Shown here: in pieces, positions 51,163-60,365 of the stretch | Numbering within the stretch: the first letter of the stretch is position 1 | Layout: every line of letters begins with the position of its first letter | DNA from: an uncultured Clostridia bacterium | GTDB lineage: Bacteria > Bacillota > Clostridia > Christensenellales > Borkfalkiaceae | Reading direction: 5' to 3' | Assembly: GCA_947174415.1 (NCBI GenBank) | Contig: CAMWIW010000005.1 | Coordinates: 1 to 64,000, forward strand | Length of the DNA stretch: 64,000 bases | The notes under the pieces: generated by a model | What the model was told of the DNA's origin: nothing | The model's database searches: none | The model's input: the letters and a program-made list of their open reading frames with translations, nothing else | Position numbers and translations under genes: made by a program

Positions 51163-51459
51163 TTAGCAGTTTGCTTTCAAACTGTTTTTTTGTTTTTTGA
51201 ACGTGTCCGTAGCCTCGTCAATTAAGGTCTTGTTGGCGGGCTTGGGTTCATAATAACCGCGGGTATTCATCTGTGTAAAAACGAGAAATTGGTTTTCGGC
51301 AACGCCCAAAAGATTAGTGGAAAAGTTCTTTCTTACAGCCTTTGTACTGCCCTCGTAAAGTGCGGTAGCGTAAAGCGCCATAAGCTGTTTTTCGCTCTCT
51401 AATATATCCTGTAAAGAATCCCTCTCGTTAAGAGTTACGTCGCTTTTCGTAAGTTTCAT
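51163..51459 (-). CDS. CotF-like spore coat/ferritin-like helical protein
   Basis: LNERDSLQDILESEKQLMALYATALYEGSTKAVRKNF. Confidence 0.65.
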   Translation of the reverse strand: MKLTKSDVTLNERDSLQDILESEKQLMALYATALYEGSTKAVRKNFSTNLLGVAENQFLVFTQMNTRGYYEPKPANKTLIDEATDTFKKQKNSLKANC

Positions 51460-51461
51460 AT

Positions 51462-51650
51462 TCAGCCTCCTATAATTTTTAAAAGCGCGTTGTAGCGCAA
51501 TTCGTGGTCGTCGGCTATTTTTGTCATACAGTCGGCAAGCTCCACGTCCGTAAGGGTCTTTGAATAAGCCCTTGCCTTTTTGCAAACAAGTCCCTCCGCG
51601 GTGAGCGCGTCGGAGATTAATTGAAGTTCCTTAGCAGTAAGTTCTTGCAT
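51462..51650 (-). CDS. Small helical coat-associated protein, partner of 51163..51459
   Basis: MQELTAKELQLISDALTAEGLVCKKARAYSKTL. Confidence 0.6.
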   Translation of the reverse strand: MQELTAKELQLISDALTAEGLVCKKARAYSKTLTDVELADCMTKIADDHELRYNALLKIIGG

Positions 51651-51702
51651 ATAAAAATACCTCCGCATAAGTTTTTGCCATTGTAACCGAATTTTAAACG
51701 GA

Positions 51703-51729
51703 AACGCCGCGGCAACTTGCCGCGGCGTT
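51703..51729. terminator. Hairpin AACGCCGCGGCA-ACT-TGCCGCGGCGTT
   Basis: Perfect GC-rich inverted repeat just downstream of 51739..52524. Confidence 0.7.
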
Positions 51730-51738
51730 AAATTAATT

Positions 51739-52524
51739 TTAGGGTTTTATCAGTTTATAATACGGGTCGGAAGAAAAATCTCTTTCCTTGGTGTATTCCC
51801 CGCCCAAAGCCTCGATTGCAAACTTCAATTCCTGATATTCCACGAATGAAATTCCCTCTTCGTCAATCTTATCTAAAAGATATTTGAGAGCGCGCTCGTC
51901 GCCGTAGGCTGCGAGATAGCTTGCGTGCATAGGCACTTCGTCGGGATCGGTGCGGAACTCCTTTACAAGAATATCGAACACGCCGTCGTCCTTTCTCGTG
52001 ATGCGGGACATAATTTCAAGCATATACTCCCGCTCGACGCCGCTTTTATAATTCTCTTTGACGGCGTCCAAAACCAAGTCGGCATTCTCTTTGATAAAAT
52101 CGACGCAGCGGTTTTTCATATCTTCGTCGTCGCTTTCAACGAGCATCTTCAAATACTTATCCGTAACCGCAGGGTCTGCGCCCAACAGATTCATTGCATA
52201 CTCCACCTCGTCAGCCGTTCCGTCGAGAAGGGGCAATAGTTCGTCCGTCAACTTTTTTTCCTCAATCGCAGAGCAGAGAAATTCGGAAACGGGAACGCCG
52301 TTTTTAAGGTGTAGCTTTAAGCACTTTATAAGCTCCCCTCCCGACATTTCTCCGTAATATTCACGCGGGGTCTTGCCGAGCGATTTTATCGGCGTATCGC
52401 CGAACTTCCTGTACAGCTCGGGAATTATATCTTCCCACTCCTCTTCCTTGTATTTGGACGAATTCTTTGCTATATACTCCGAAAGCTTTTCGTCGAACAT
52501 TCCGTCAAAATCGTATAACTTCAT
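51739..52524 (-). CDS. Hypothetical protein, HEAT-like helical repeats
   Basis: Acidic helical ORF, coupled to a TPR gene. Confidence 0.55.
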   Translation of the reverse strand: MKLYDFDGMFDEKLSEYIAKNSSKYKEEEWEDIIPELYRKFGDTPIKSLGKTPREYYGEMSGGELIKCLKLHLKNGVPVSEFLCSAIEEKKLTDELLPLLDGTADEVEYAMNLLGADPAVTDKYLKMLVESDDEDMKNRCVDFIKENADLVLDAVKENYKSGVEREYMLEIMSRITRKDDGVFDILVKEFRTDPDEVPMHASYLAAYGDERALKYLLDKIDEEGISFVEYQELKFAIEALGGEYTKERDFSSDPYYKLIKP

Positions 52525-52541
52525 AGTCTGCGCCTATCCGT

Positions 52542-54191
52542 TTAAATGAATTTTTTGATTTCTTCCTCACTGACTTCGAAGAAAGAATAAATTTTATCTC
52601 CCTCGATACCCGCGGTATTAACGCCCGAAAGATAGTAAATCACGGCTGTAATAACCTCGGCGTTTTTTACCTCGTCAAGCCTGCCCTCTTCCGCAAGCCT
52701 GCGGTACAGATTTTCCGCAACCTCGGCAAAGACAGCACCGTTTTCGTCTTCGAGCACGGAAAAGTGCGCAACGAGCCTTGCATACGCCTGAACGAAGTAT
52801 TTTCTTTTAAGCCGTCCCAAATCGAGCGAAGAGAAAGTAATCCTTTTATAGACGTGGCAAATAACCACGCCGAAGCAGTTAAATTCGTTTCTCTCCGCAA
52901 TGGACGTAAGGACGTCAAGTTTCAGTCTGTCGTCCACGAACGCGTCGAGAAGAATATTGCTGACGAGTTCGTCAAGCCCCGCTTTAACGGCAACCTGCGC
53001 AGCAAGAAGCTGCAATTCGCTTCCGCCGTAGCCCTCGATTTCGTCAAAGCACCACTTTACGCAGTCGGTGAGGTCAACTTCTTCGGAAAGCCTTTTCGCC
53101 GCTGCGGACGAAAGTCGCAAATATGCCGCCAACACTTTTAAAGACGATTCGCGCACCTCGTTCGGCAGGCGGTAAAAATAGCTGAGTTCGGTTATTTCTC
53201 CGCTGTCCTTCATTGCCCGCGCCTGACGGTAATAATAGCGCGCCGTTACCGCCTCGGGATAAATCGTGCAAAGGTCGTCGAATGCTTTGAAACACTCCTC
53301 GTACTTGCCCGAGTTAAATGCGGCGACCGCTTTGAAATACATAATGTTTAAATCGTATTCGAGTTCGCCCGTAAGCTTTTTAAACAGACTGTACGCCTCT
53401 TCGTGCAGTTTGTTTTCGCAGCATACGGTGGCGATTTTGTAGATACTTTCAGAATCGGTAAGCTCCAAATTTATGAGCTTACGCGCTAAATTCAACGCCT
53501 CTTCCTGCTTGCCCGCCTCCGTCTTAACCGCGGCAAGCGTGGTAAGCGCCTGAACGTCTTCGGGATACTTTTCAAGAACTTTAAGACATTCCTGTTCCGC
53601 CTCTTCCGTTCTGTCCGAAATGATTTTGCACATTGCAACGTAGTTACGGGCAGAAAGATATTTGGGGTTTCCCTCTCCTACCTTATCGAATTCTTCGATT
53701 GCAGCATCGTATTCACCCGCTTTCATATGCGCAATTCCGCTGTTGATATATTCCGTGCAATCCTCTAACGCAGGCGGATAAGAAAATTTCAACGGGTTGT
53801 CGTCAGAGCTTACGAACTCGCGCAAAATCTCCTCTCGCATTTCCCCGTCTATATCCTCGCTTTCGGATAGTAATTTGTTGTAATAATAAGCGGCGTAGTG
53901 TTCGTTCCCGAGGTTCATATAGCTGACAGCCAATCCCTCGTAGCAATCGGATAAATCGGCAAATTCCGCCTCGTCAACGTACTTGAACCAACCGTTGACG
54001 CACTTTTCGTATAGCCCCATATCGTCGAAAATCTCAGCGTAAAGCATAAGCGAATCGTCGTCGTTTCCGTTCGTTTCCGCATTCTTGTTGAGCATTTTCA
54101 ACGCGCCTATATAGTTGTGATTATCGACCAAATCCGCCGCAAGCGAAATAAGCCTGTCGCCGCCCAAGTCGATTTTCGTAACCTTAGTCAT
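52542..54191 (-). CDS. TPR-repeat protein
   Basis: Multiple TPR-like segments (e.g. AGEYDAAIEEFDKVGEGNPKYLSARNYVAM). Confidence 0.8.
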   Translation of the reverse strand: MTKVTKIDLGGDRLISLAADLVDNHNYIGALKMLNKNAETNGNDDDSLMLYAEIFDDMGLYEKCVNGWFKYVDEAEFADLSDCYEGLAVSYMNLGNEHYAAYYYNKLLSESEDIDGEMREEILREFVSSDDNPLKFSYPPALEDCTEYINSGIAHMKAGEYDAAIEEFDKVGEGNPKYLSARNYVAMCKIISDRTEEAEQECLKVLEKYPEDVQALTTLAAVKTEAGKQEEALNLARKLINLELTDSESIYKIATVCCENKLHEEAYSLFKKLTGELEYDLNIMYFKAVAAFNSGKYEECFKAFDDLCTIYPEAVTARYYYRQARAMKDSGEITELSYFYRLPNEVRESSLKVLAAYLRLSSAAAKRLSEEVDLTDCVKWCFDEIEGYGGSELQLLAAQVAVKAGLDELVSNILLDAFVDDRLKLDVLTSIAERNEFNCFGVVICHVYKRITFSSLDLGRLKRKYFVQAYARLVAHFSVLEDENGAVFAEVAENLYRRLAEEGRLDEVKNAEVITAVIYYLSGVNTAGIEGDKIYSFFEVSEEEIKKFI

Positions 54192-54387
54192 AAAAATTTC
54201 CTCACAAATATTTCACGCTATTCTGCGCGCGAAACATTTCGTGAATTTTAGGGGCTTCTCGCCCCTCGTGCCGCAATTTCTCAGGGCACACACGTATATA
54301 ATTGCGGCACTTCACCCTCGGTGAGCCGCAGGTATGCGCAAATTAGGTGCGCTAACCAAAAAGCGCGGTTTGTGGTTGCGCCGTCTA
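54192..54387. other. Highly structured intergenic segment with several hairpins
   Basis: GGGGC/GCCCC, GTGCCGCAATT/AATTGCGGCAC, TCACC/GGTGA, GCGCA/TGCGC. Confidence 0.5.
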
Positions 54388-55209
54388 TTATTTAAACAGT
54401 TTATCCACGTCTTCCGCCGTAAACTTGTAATTCGTATTACAATAGTGGCAGTGAACGCTGACACGACCCTCTTCTTCAACTATTTTAAGAAGCTCATTCC
54501 TGCCGAGGGGCAAAATAACCCCCTCTATTTTTTTGCGCGAACAATTGCACTTATATTCGGGAAAAGAGAGATAAACCCCGCTTTTTTCTGTTTCTTCCGA
54601 AAAATACTTTTCCATTATCCCGTCCGCGCCGAGCCTTTCGATAACTTCCGCAGCATCGATAAAGTTCTGCATAGCGTTTTCGGCTTTATCCATATTCTCT
54701 TCCGAAGTACCGGGCAAAAGCTGCATAACCACGCCGCCCGCTGCGATACACTTGCCGTCTTTAATCTTTACACCGAAGGAAACCGCCGTTTCGACTTGTT
54801 CGCTTTGGTGGAAATACTGCATTAAATTTTCAGAAACGTCCTCCGATTTCAACTCGCACGTGCCGTTGAACGGTCTGAACAGCCCGTCCTCTTTTATAAC
54901 GGTCATAAAGCCGCCTTTAAGCCCGTTCTCCGCGCCGTAAACAAACCCGCGGATATGCCCGTCCTTATCGCCCGAAACACTCGCGGTTGCACTGCCGTCG
55001 CAAGACTTGACGGTTATCGAAACCGCGCCTTTTTCAGACTTTAAACAGCCCGCCATATATGCGCATGCCGTTAAAAGTCCGCCCAGAAGTTTTGCCGATG
55101 CTTCGTCAAGATTATGAATTTTTATCGCATCGTTTACGAGAGCCGTCGTATCCAAAACGGACAGCGAAACCTGCAAATCGTAAACCAACGCCTTGTAAAG
55201 CTTATTCAT
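54388..55209 (-). CDS. hslO: Redox-regulated chaperone Hsp33
   Basis: CxC...CxxC (YKCNCSRKK ... HCHYCNTNYKF), size and N-terminus. Confidence 0.93.
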   Translation of the reverse strand: MNKLYKALVYDLQVSLSVLDTTALVNDAIKIHNLDEASAKLLGGLLTACAYMAGCLKSEKGAVSITVKSCDGSATASVSGDKDGHIRGFVYGAENGLKGGFMTVIKEDGLFRPFNGTCELKSEDVSENLMQYFHQSEQVETAVSFGVKIKDGKCIAAGGVVMQLLPGTSEENMDKAENAMQNFIDAAEVIERLGADGIMEKYFSEETEKSGVYLSFPEYKCNCSRKKIEGVILPLGRNELLKIVEEEGRVSVHCHYCNTNYKFTAEDVDKLFK

Positions 55210-55934
55210 AGTTTCCTGCAAATGAAATTAATTCTTTTATCCTTTTTCCCGCCGAGATGTCCTTCCGTTTCAACCGCAAAGCCGACTTCTTCGAGCGCGG
55301 ATATAACCGAGCTTTCGGAATATATATACTGCGTTTGCCTCTCGTCCGCGCGGGTATACTTCCCGTCCGCGCCGCGTGTGAACACGGTTATATCCATATC
55401 CACTCTGTCGCCGCGCAAGGTGTTAAACCAAAGACAGGTTATCTCTTCCCCGTCGTCTGCGAAAAGATTGTTGCCTACGTCTGAGCGGAGCTTTTGCTCC
55501 GAGCTTATATCGAAAATAAACAGCCCGCCCTTTTTAAGGCTTTTGAATACCTTTGAAAACGACGTGGAAAGTTTGTCCTGCGGGATATAGTTAACGCAGT
55601 CGTTGACTGCGACTATGAAATCGGGCTTGAAGTTTAATTTTAGTTTGGTAATATCGCCGTATAAAAATTCAGCCCTTACGCCCTCGCGCCGCGAAAGCTC
55701 GACCGCGGCAGAGAGCATTTCTTCCGAAATATCCATTCCGGTAACGGAGTAACCCGCACGGTTTAAAGCGCGCGTGAAGTAACCGTTGCCGCAACCCATA
55801 TCTAAGCCTGTGCGCCCAGCATCAAGGCTTTTAAGCTTTTTAATTAAATACTGCGACCATTCCTCATAGCCGCAGTCGTCGTTTAAGATTTCAAATGCGC
55901 CGCCCAAAGCGGAATAAGGTTTGCCCGTACTCAT
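55206..55934 (-). CDS. Class I SAM-dependent methyltransferase
   Basis: GLDMGCGNGYFTRALNRAGYSVTGMDISEEML. Confidence 0.88.
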   Translation of the reverse strand: MSTGKPYSALGGAFEILNDDCGYEEWSQYLIKKLKSLDAGRTGLDMGCGNGYFTRALNRAGYSVTGMDISEEMLSAAVELSRREGVRAEFLYGDITKLKLNFKPDFIVAVNDCVNYIPQDKLSTSFSKVFKSLKKGGLFIFDISSEQKLRSDVGNNLFADDGEEITCLWFNTLRGDRVDMDITVFTRGADGKYTRADERQTQYIYSESSVISALEEVGFAVETEGHLGGKKDKRINFICRKL

Positions 55935-55949
55935 ACCGTATCCCCGCGA

Positions 55950-57191
55950 TTATTTCAAAAGGTTGGCTACGCTTATCTTTTTCTTCTTTTTGCCCTTTTT
56001 ACCCGTTTCTTCGGTCAACGCCTTTTCGCGCTCGGCAAACAGCCTGTTATACTCAACGTAAACGGTGTCGTTCTTGTGCTCTTCCTCGTAAGCCGACACG
56101 TCTGCGCCAAGTTTTTCTCTGTTTGCGGCAACCGCGGAAATATCCTTACGGGTAAACGTTTTGCCCAAGCCCGCAACCGCGGCATCGCCCGATATTGGCA
56201 ATATGGGGTGAGAAATAAGCTCGCTTTTGCCCGCTGCAAGAAGCTCGCGTGCGTGCTGCTTTTCGTCCTCTACAACCTCTTCCTGCGTTCTTGCCGCTTT
56301 CTTTTCTTCCTCGGCAGCCTTCAACGTGGGGTTGATATAAGCGTCGAACACCGACTGCGTAAACGCCGTCCAACAAAGAATAATAAACGAAAAACCTATG
56401 AAGATAAACACCACGTAGGAAACAATCCTCACCACGCCGCCTATCATATAGAGCCAAACGGGTATGAGCGAGAAGCCCGCAATAAACACCGTTTTAATTA
56501 TCGAACCTACGCAAAGCACGAAGGAATTTTTGAATAATTGATTAATCTTTACTTTATAGGTTGTCCCAACCGCATAAATCCACGAGAAATAGAGCGCAAT
56601 AAGAACGGTTGCAATTATAATGAACACGAAAGCCGTGATTTCGCCCGCCGCTCCGCTTCCGAGCGCAAGAACGTAATTCATTCTGTCGCCGACGAGGAAG
56701 GTCGAATAAAGGAACAGCATAAATACGGTTACGGGAAAAACGGTGCTTAAATAGTTTAGTTTAATCCCGTGGAAGAACCCTTTAATGGAAAATTCGCCGT
56801 GAGTATTTAAAAGCTTTCTTATGGAGTAACCCGCGCCGGCAATACCCACCGCCGCGATAAATCCCGAAACAACGAGAGCCGCGTAAAAGAGAATATCCGC
56901 CGAAAGCGTAAGCCTTTCCGCAAGCCCCGTAACGTCTGAATAATAGGGAAATAGAATACTCGAATTGAAAGGATAAACGTTACCGAGCATCTGAATATAC
57001 GCAGAGCGGAAAAACACGATAGCAATTGCGGGAGCGAACGTTATCAGAACGAATATGTTTATTAAAATCAACTTTAAAAAGTTGGACTTAAAAACGTACC
57101 AAGTATCGCTCCATCTGCCTTGCGGAACGCTTTTTCTTGTATAGTCGTCGGCAATTTCGTTGCCTTCAAGATTGTTTACTTCAAAAGCCAT
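55950..57191 (-). CDS. Multi-TM membrane protein, hypothetical
   Basis: Intact ORF with ~6 hydrophobic segments and charged C-terminal tail. Confidence 0.65.
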   Translation of the reverse strand: MAFEVNNLEGNEIADDYTRKSVPQGRWSDTWYVFKSNFLKLILINIFVLITFAPAIAIVFFRSAYIQMLGNVYPFNSSILFPYYSDVTGLAERLTLSADILFYAALVVSGFIAAVGIAGAGYSIRKLLNTHGEFSIKGFFHGIKLNYLSTVFPVTVFMLFLYSTFLVGDRMNYVLALGSGAAGEITAFVFIIIATVLIALYFSWIYAVGTTYKVKINQLFKNSFVLCVGSIIKTVFIAGFSLIPVWLYMIGGVVRIVSYVVFIFIGFSFIILCWTAFTQSVFDAYINPTLKAAEEEKKAARTQEEVVEDEKQHARELLAAGKSELISHPILPISGDAAVAGLGKTFTRKDISAVAANREKLGADVSAYEEEHKNDTVYVEYNRLFAEREKALTEETGKKGKKKKKISVANLLK

Positions 57192-57268
57192 AATAAACCC
57201 GAAAAATTTTTACTCTGATTTATGATAACACACCCTTGAAAAATTATCAACCTTTTTAGCCCCAAATG

Positions 57269-57303
57269 CAAAAAATCCCCGCGCCTCAAAAGCGCGGGGA
57301 TTT
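57269..57303 (-). terminator. Terminator of 57314..58216
   Basis: AAATCCCCGCGC/GCGCGGGGATTT. Confidence 0.75.
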
Positions 57304-57313
57304 GCTTTGCATA

Positions 57314-58216
57314 TTAAATCATATTCAATAAAATCATAAATCCGTTAACGGCAATTCCGACCGCAACCGCCAGAACGTACATAACCAGAACCAAAAGAAT
57401 ATTCCGTTTAAGCTTTTTTGTGTTTTTGAAAAGCACCACAAGTCCGAGCCCCGCGTTCGAGCACAGTCCTCCGACGAGGCTGCCGAAAAGTATCGCGCCG
57501 TTGGTGTAAGCGCCCGTAAGTATTACGCTTGAAGCGCAGTTCGGAATAAGTCCGATAAGTCCCGTTATCAGGGGTTGAACGTACGCTCCCCCCTCCATAG
57601 CGTTTGCGGAAATTTTATCCACCCCGCCCGCTATATCTATGATATAGCCGAATACGAGATTGACAATAAGAAGATAAGCCGCGATTTTCAGAGAATGTAA
57701 CAGCGGCGAAACGAGATAGGTTTTAAAGTCCGAGTTTTCACCAAGCATTCCGCCGTCATGCTCCGAGCAGCAAAAATGCGCCTGAACGTCGTGCCCCGCG
57801 CCCACTTTTGCGAGTTTTTCTTTGGGCAGAATTGCGTTTGCGAGATAGCCTACGCCTATCGATGCAAGCAGCTTTATGAGAACGAGGGGCATAACCGCGT
57901 GAGCGGCGCTCAAATCCGAAATCAAAATGATTAACGCCTCGTCCGAGGTAGCGATAAATACCGCAAGAATAGTACCCGTGCGGATAAAGCCCCTGTCGTA
58001 GAGCTTAGCCGCCATAACGGAAAAACCGCACTGCGGAATAAGCCCCGTTGCCGAGCCTATAAGCGGAGCAAACCCGCCCTGTAAAATTTTTTGGCTTTGG
58101 GTAAGCTTAGTTCTGTGTTCCAGAATTTCCATTAAAACGTAGATTAAAAACAGAAACGGAAACAGCTTTAAAGTGTCCCAAAACGCGTCGAGAATAATTT
58201 CCATATATGATTTCAC
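57314..58216 (-). CDS. Putative arsenic-efflux/manganese-transporter-like (ArsP_2 type) permease
   Basis: GLIPQCGFSVMAAKLYDRG and GLIPNCASSVILTGAY paired motifs, His-rich loop. Confidence 0.75.
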   Translation of the reverse strand: MKSYMEIILDAFWDTLKLFPFLFLIYVLMEILEHRTKLTQSQKILQGGFAPLIGSATGLIPQCGFSVMAAKLYDRGFIRTGTILAVFIATSDEALIILISDLSAAHAVMPLVLIKLLASIGVGYLANAILPKEKLAKVGAGHDVQAHFCCSEHDGGMLGENSDFKTYLVSPLLHSLKIAAYLLIVNLVFGYIIDIAGGVDKISANAMEGGAYVQPLITGLIGLIPNCASSVILTGAYTNGAILFGSLVGGLCSNAGLGLVVLFKNTKKLKRNILLVLVMYVLAVAVGIAVNGFMILLNMI

Positions 58217-58308
58217 CGCCGCCCGCGCGCAAAGTGCGCGGCGGCAAAAAATGTGATTTTTACCGCCGCCGTCAATTATTTATTAACGTTTAATTAAATT
58301 TTTAATAC

Positions 58309-59529
58309 TTACTTCTTCTTATTCTTCTTATTCGGCTTTAAGCTTTCGTGAATTCTTACCTCTTCGTCAAAAGCAAGAGGCACGTAATTCGCGTCCTCGA
58401 AGCCCGTTTCGGTATATCCCGCGTCCCTCTTTAACAGGGTAAGACAGCTTGCCGCGTCAAAGATATAAAGCCTTGTAAGGTCAACCTTTACACCCGTCTT
58501 TTTGCCCTTTTCCGCGCCGTTTTTCGCCAAAGCGTTTAAGCAAATTTCGTTAGTTACGTCTACTTCGGCGTACTTATCTTCGCCGTCCTCGCCCGTTACC
58601 TTGTCCACCGTTCCCGTTAAATTGCCGTCCTCGCAGAGCTCTGCGTCCTCGGGGCGGATACCCAAAGTAACGTATTTGCCCGAAGCGGCGTATTCGGCAA
58701 TACTTTCGAAACGGCTGACGATGTTTTCGGGCAGTTCCAATTTATATTCTCCGAATACGGCAAAGTACTTGCCGTCCTCTTCTGAGATTTTAACCTTCTT
58801 GATAAAGTTAATCGTAGGCGAGCCGATATAAAACGCCACGTAAGTGTTAGCGGGATAGTCGTAAAGGTTCGCGGGCGTATCTATTTGTTGAACGAACCCG
58901 TCCTTTAATACGACTAACCTCGTACCTATCGTGAGCGCTTCGGAAAGGTTCTTTGTCGCATAGACGAAAGTCCCTTCGAGCCTTGCCTGCAAATTGATTA
59001 TAACGTTCAGCATATCGGCTTTAAGCTTATCGTCCAAGCCCGATAAAGGCTCGTCGAAAAGGTACAGCTTGGGCTCTCTTACTATTGCCCTTGCTATTGC
59101 AACGCGCTGCTTTGACGCAGCATTGAGAACCTTGGGCTTGCGGTAGAGAATATCGTTCAGCCCGAGGATATTCGCAACGACCTTGACCCTTTCCCTTACC
59201 AGCGCCTCGGGAGCTTTTCTGAGCCTTAATCCGAAAGCCATATTGTCAAAGACGTTTAACGAGGGATAAAGCGTACTACTTTGGAAAACCATAGCTATAT
59301 CTCTGTTTTTAGGCTCTACGTCAACCATATCCTTGTCGTCGATAAAGACTGAGCCGGAGGTTGCGTCTTCAAGCCCCGCAACCACGCGAAGTAGCGACGA
59401 CTTACCGCAGCCGTCCGCGCCGACTAATACGAGGAACTCCTTGTCCTTAGCTTCTAAATTGATATCGTATAAAGCGGTTTCTCCCGAAGGGTAAACTTTA
59501 TTAACACCGCTTAATTTTAAACTTGCCAT
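58309..59529 (-). CDS. MalK/UgpC-type ABC transporter ATP-binding subunit with degenerate motifs
   Basis: GADGCGKSSLLRVVAGLE, MVFQSSTLYP, LYLFDEPLSGLD; signature LNAASKQR and H-loop YATKN are non-canonical. Confidence 0.88.
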   Translation of the reverse strand: MASLKLSGVNKVYPSGETALYDINLEAKDKEFLVLVGADGCGKSSLLRVVAGLEDATSGSVFIDDKDMVDVEPKNRDIAMVFQSSTLYPSLNVFDNMAFGLRLRKAPEALVRERVKVVANILGLNDILYRKPKVLNAASKQRVAIARAIVREPKLYLFDEPLSGLDDKLKADMLNVIINLQARLEGTFVYATKNLSEALTIGTRLVVLKDGFVQQIDTPANLYDYPANTYVAFYIGSPTINFIKKVKISEEDGKYFAVFGEYKLELPENIVSRFESIAEYAASGKYVTLGIRPEDAELCEDGNLTGTVDKVTGEDGEDKYAEVDVTNEICLNALAKNGAEKGKKTGVKVDLTRLYIFDAASCLTLLKRDAGYTETGFEDANYVPLAFDEEVRIHESLKPNKKNKKK

Positions 59530-59620
59530 ATCTTTTCTCCGAATTTATATACCATATATTACCATACCCGCCCAAAAAAATCAACTCGGCAAAAGAATTT
59601 GTTTGAAATAAAAAGTAATT

Positions 59621-59656
59621 AAGATACGTGATTAAACGGAACGTTTACGGTGCGTA
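59621..59656. repeat. Dispersed repeat family A, copy 4
   Basis: AAGATACGTGATTAAACGGAACGTTTACGGTGCGTA; 22-bp identity to copy 3. Confidence 0.75.
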
Positions 59657-59666
59657 TTCTAAAAAC

Positions 59667-59695
59667 TTGAACTTTTAAAAATTAAACGCTATAAT
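59667..59695 (+). promoter_or_regulatory. queH promoter TTGAAC-N17-TATAAT
   Basis: -10 ends 6 nt before ATG. Confidence 0.75.
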
Positions 59696-59701
59696 GAAAT
59701 T

Positions 59702-60292
59702 ATGAACAGACCCGACTTTGACAAGCTTATGCAATCGCAGGCAGAACGAAACGGCGGCAAGCGGCTTCTATTGCACTGTTGCTGCGCGCCTTGCTCTTCG
59801 GCTTGCCTTGAAAGGTTGAAAGACGATTTTAAAATTACCATTTTGTTTTACAACCCCAATATCGAGGATGAGGAATACGAACGCAGAAAGAGTGAGCTTT
59901 TGCGCCTTATTAATGAAACGGGTTGGGCGGACTTTATAGACTGCGACCACGACGAAGACGAGTTTTACAGCGCCGTCGAGGGACTTGAAACCGAGCGCGA
60001 AGGTTCTTCACGCTGTTTGAAGTGTTTCGAACTGCGCCTTAAAAAGACCAAGGAAATTGCGGATACGAACGGATACGACTTTTTCACGACCACTCTTACG
60101 GTAAGCCCTTTGAAAAACGCGCAAGCTATTAACGAAATAGGCGAGCGGCTCGGCGGCGAAAAGTGGCTCTATTCCGACTTCAAAAAGCGAAACGGATATT
60201 TAAGAAGTATTGAGCTTTCCAAAAAACATGGGCTTTACAGGCAAAATTATTGCGGTTGCAGGTTTTCAAAACGCGAAACCGAATTAAAATAA
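59702..60292 (+). CDS. queH: Epoxyqueuosine reductase QueH
   Basis: LLLHCCCAPCSSACLERL, KCFELRL, YCGCRFS. Confidence 0.92.
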   Translation: MNRPDFDKLMQSQAERNGGKRLLLHCCCAPCSSACLERLKDDFKITILFYNPNIEDEEYERRKSELLRLINETGWADFIDCDHDEDEFYSAVEGLETEREGSSRCLKCFELRLKKTKEIADTNGYDFFTTTLTVSPLKNAQAINEIGERLGGEKWLYSDFKKRNGYLRSIELSKKHGLYRQNYCGCRFSKRETELK

Positions 60293-60365
60293 CTTGTAAT
60301 CGACTTTGCAAAATGATATAATAATTAACGGCGGCGGCACAAAGAAAATTTGTGAGGAGATTTTT

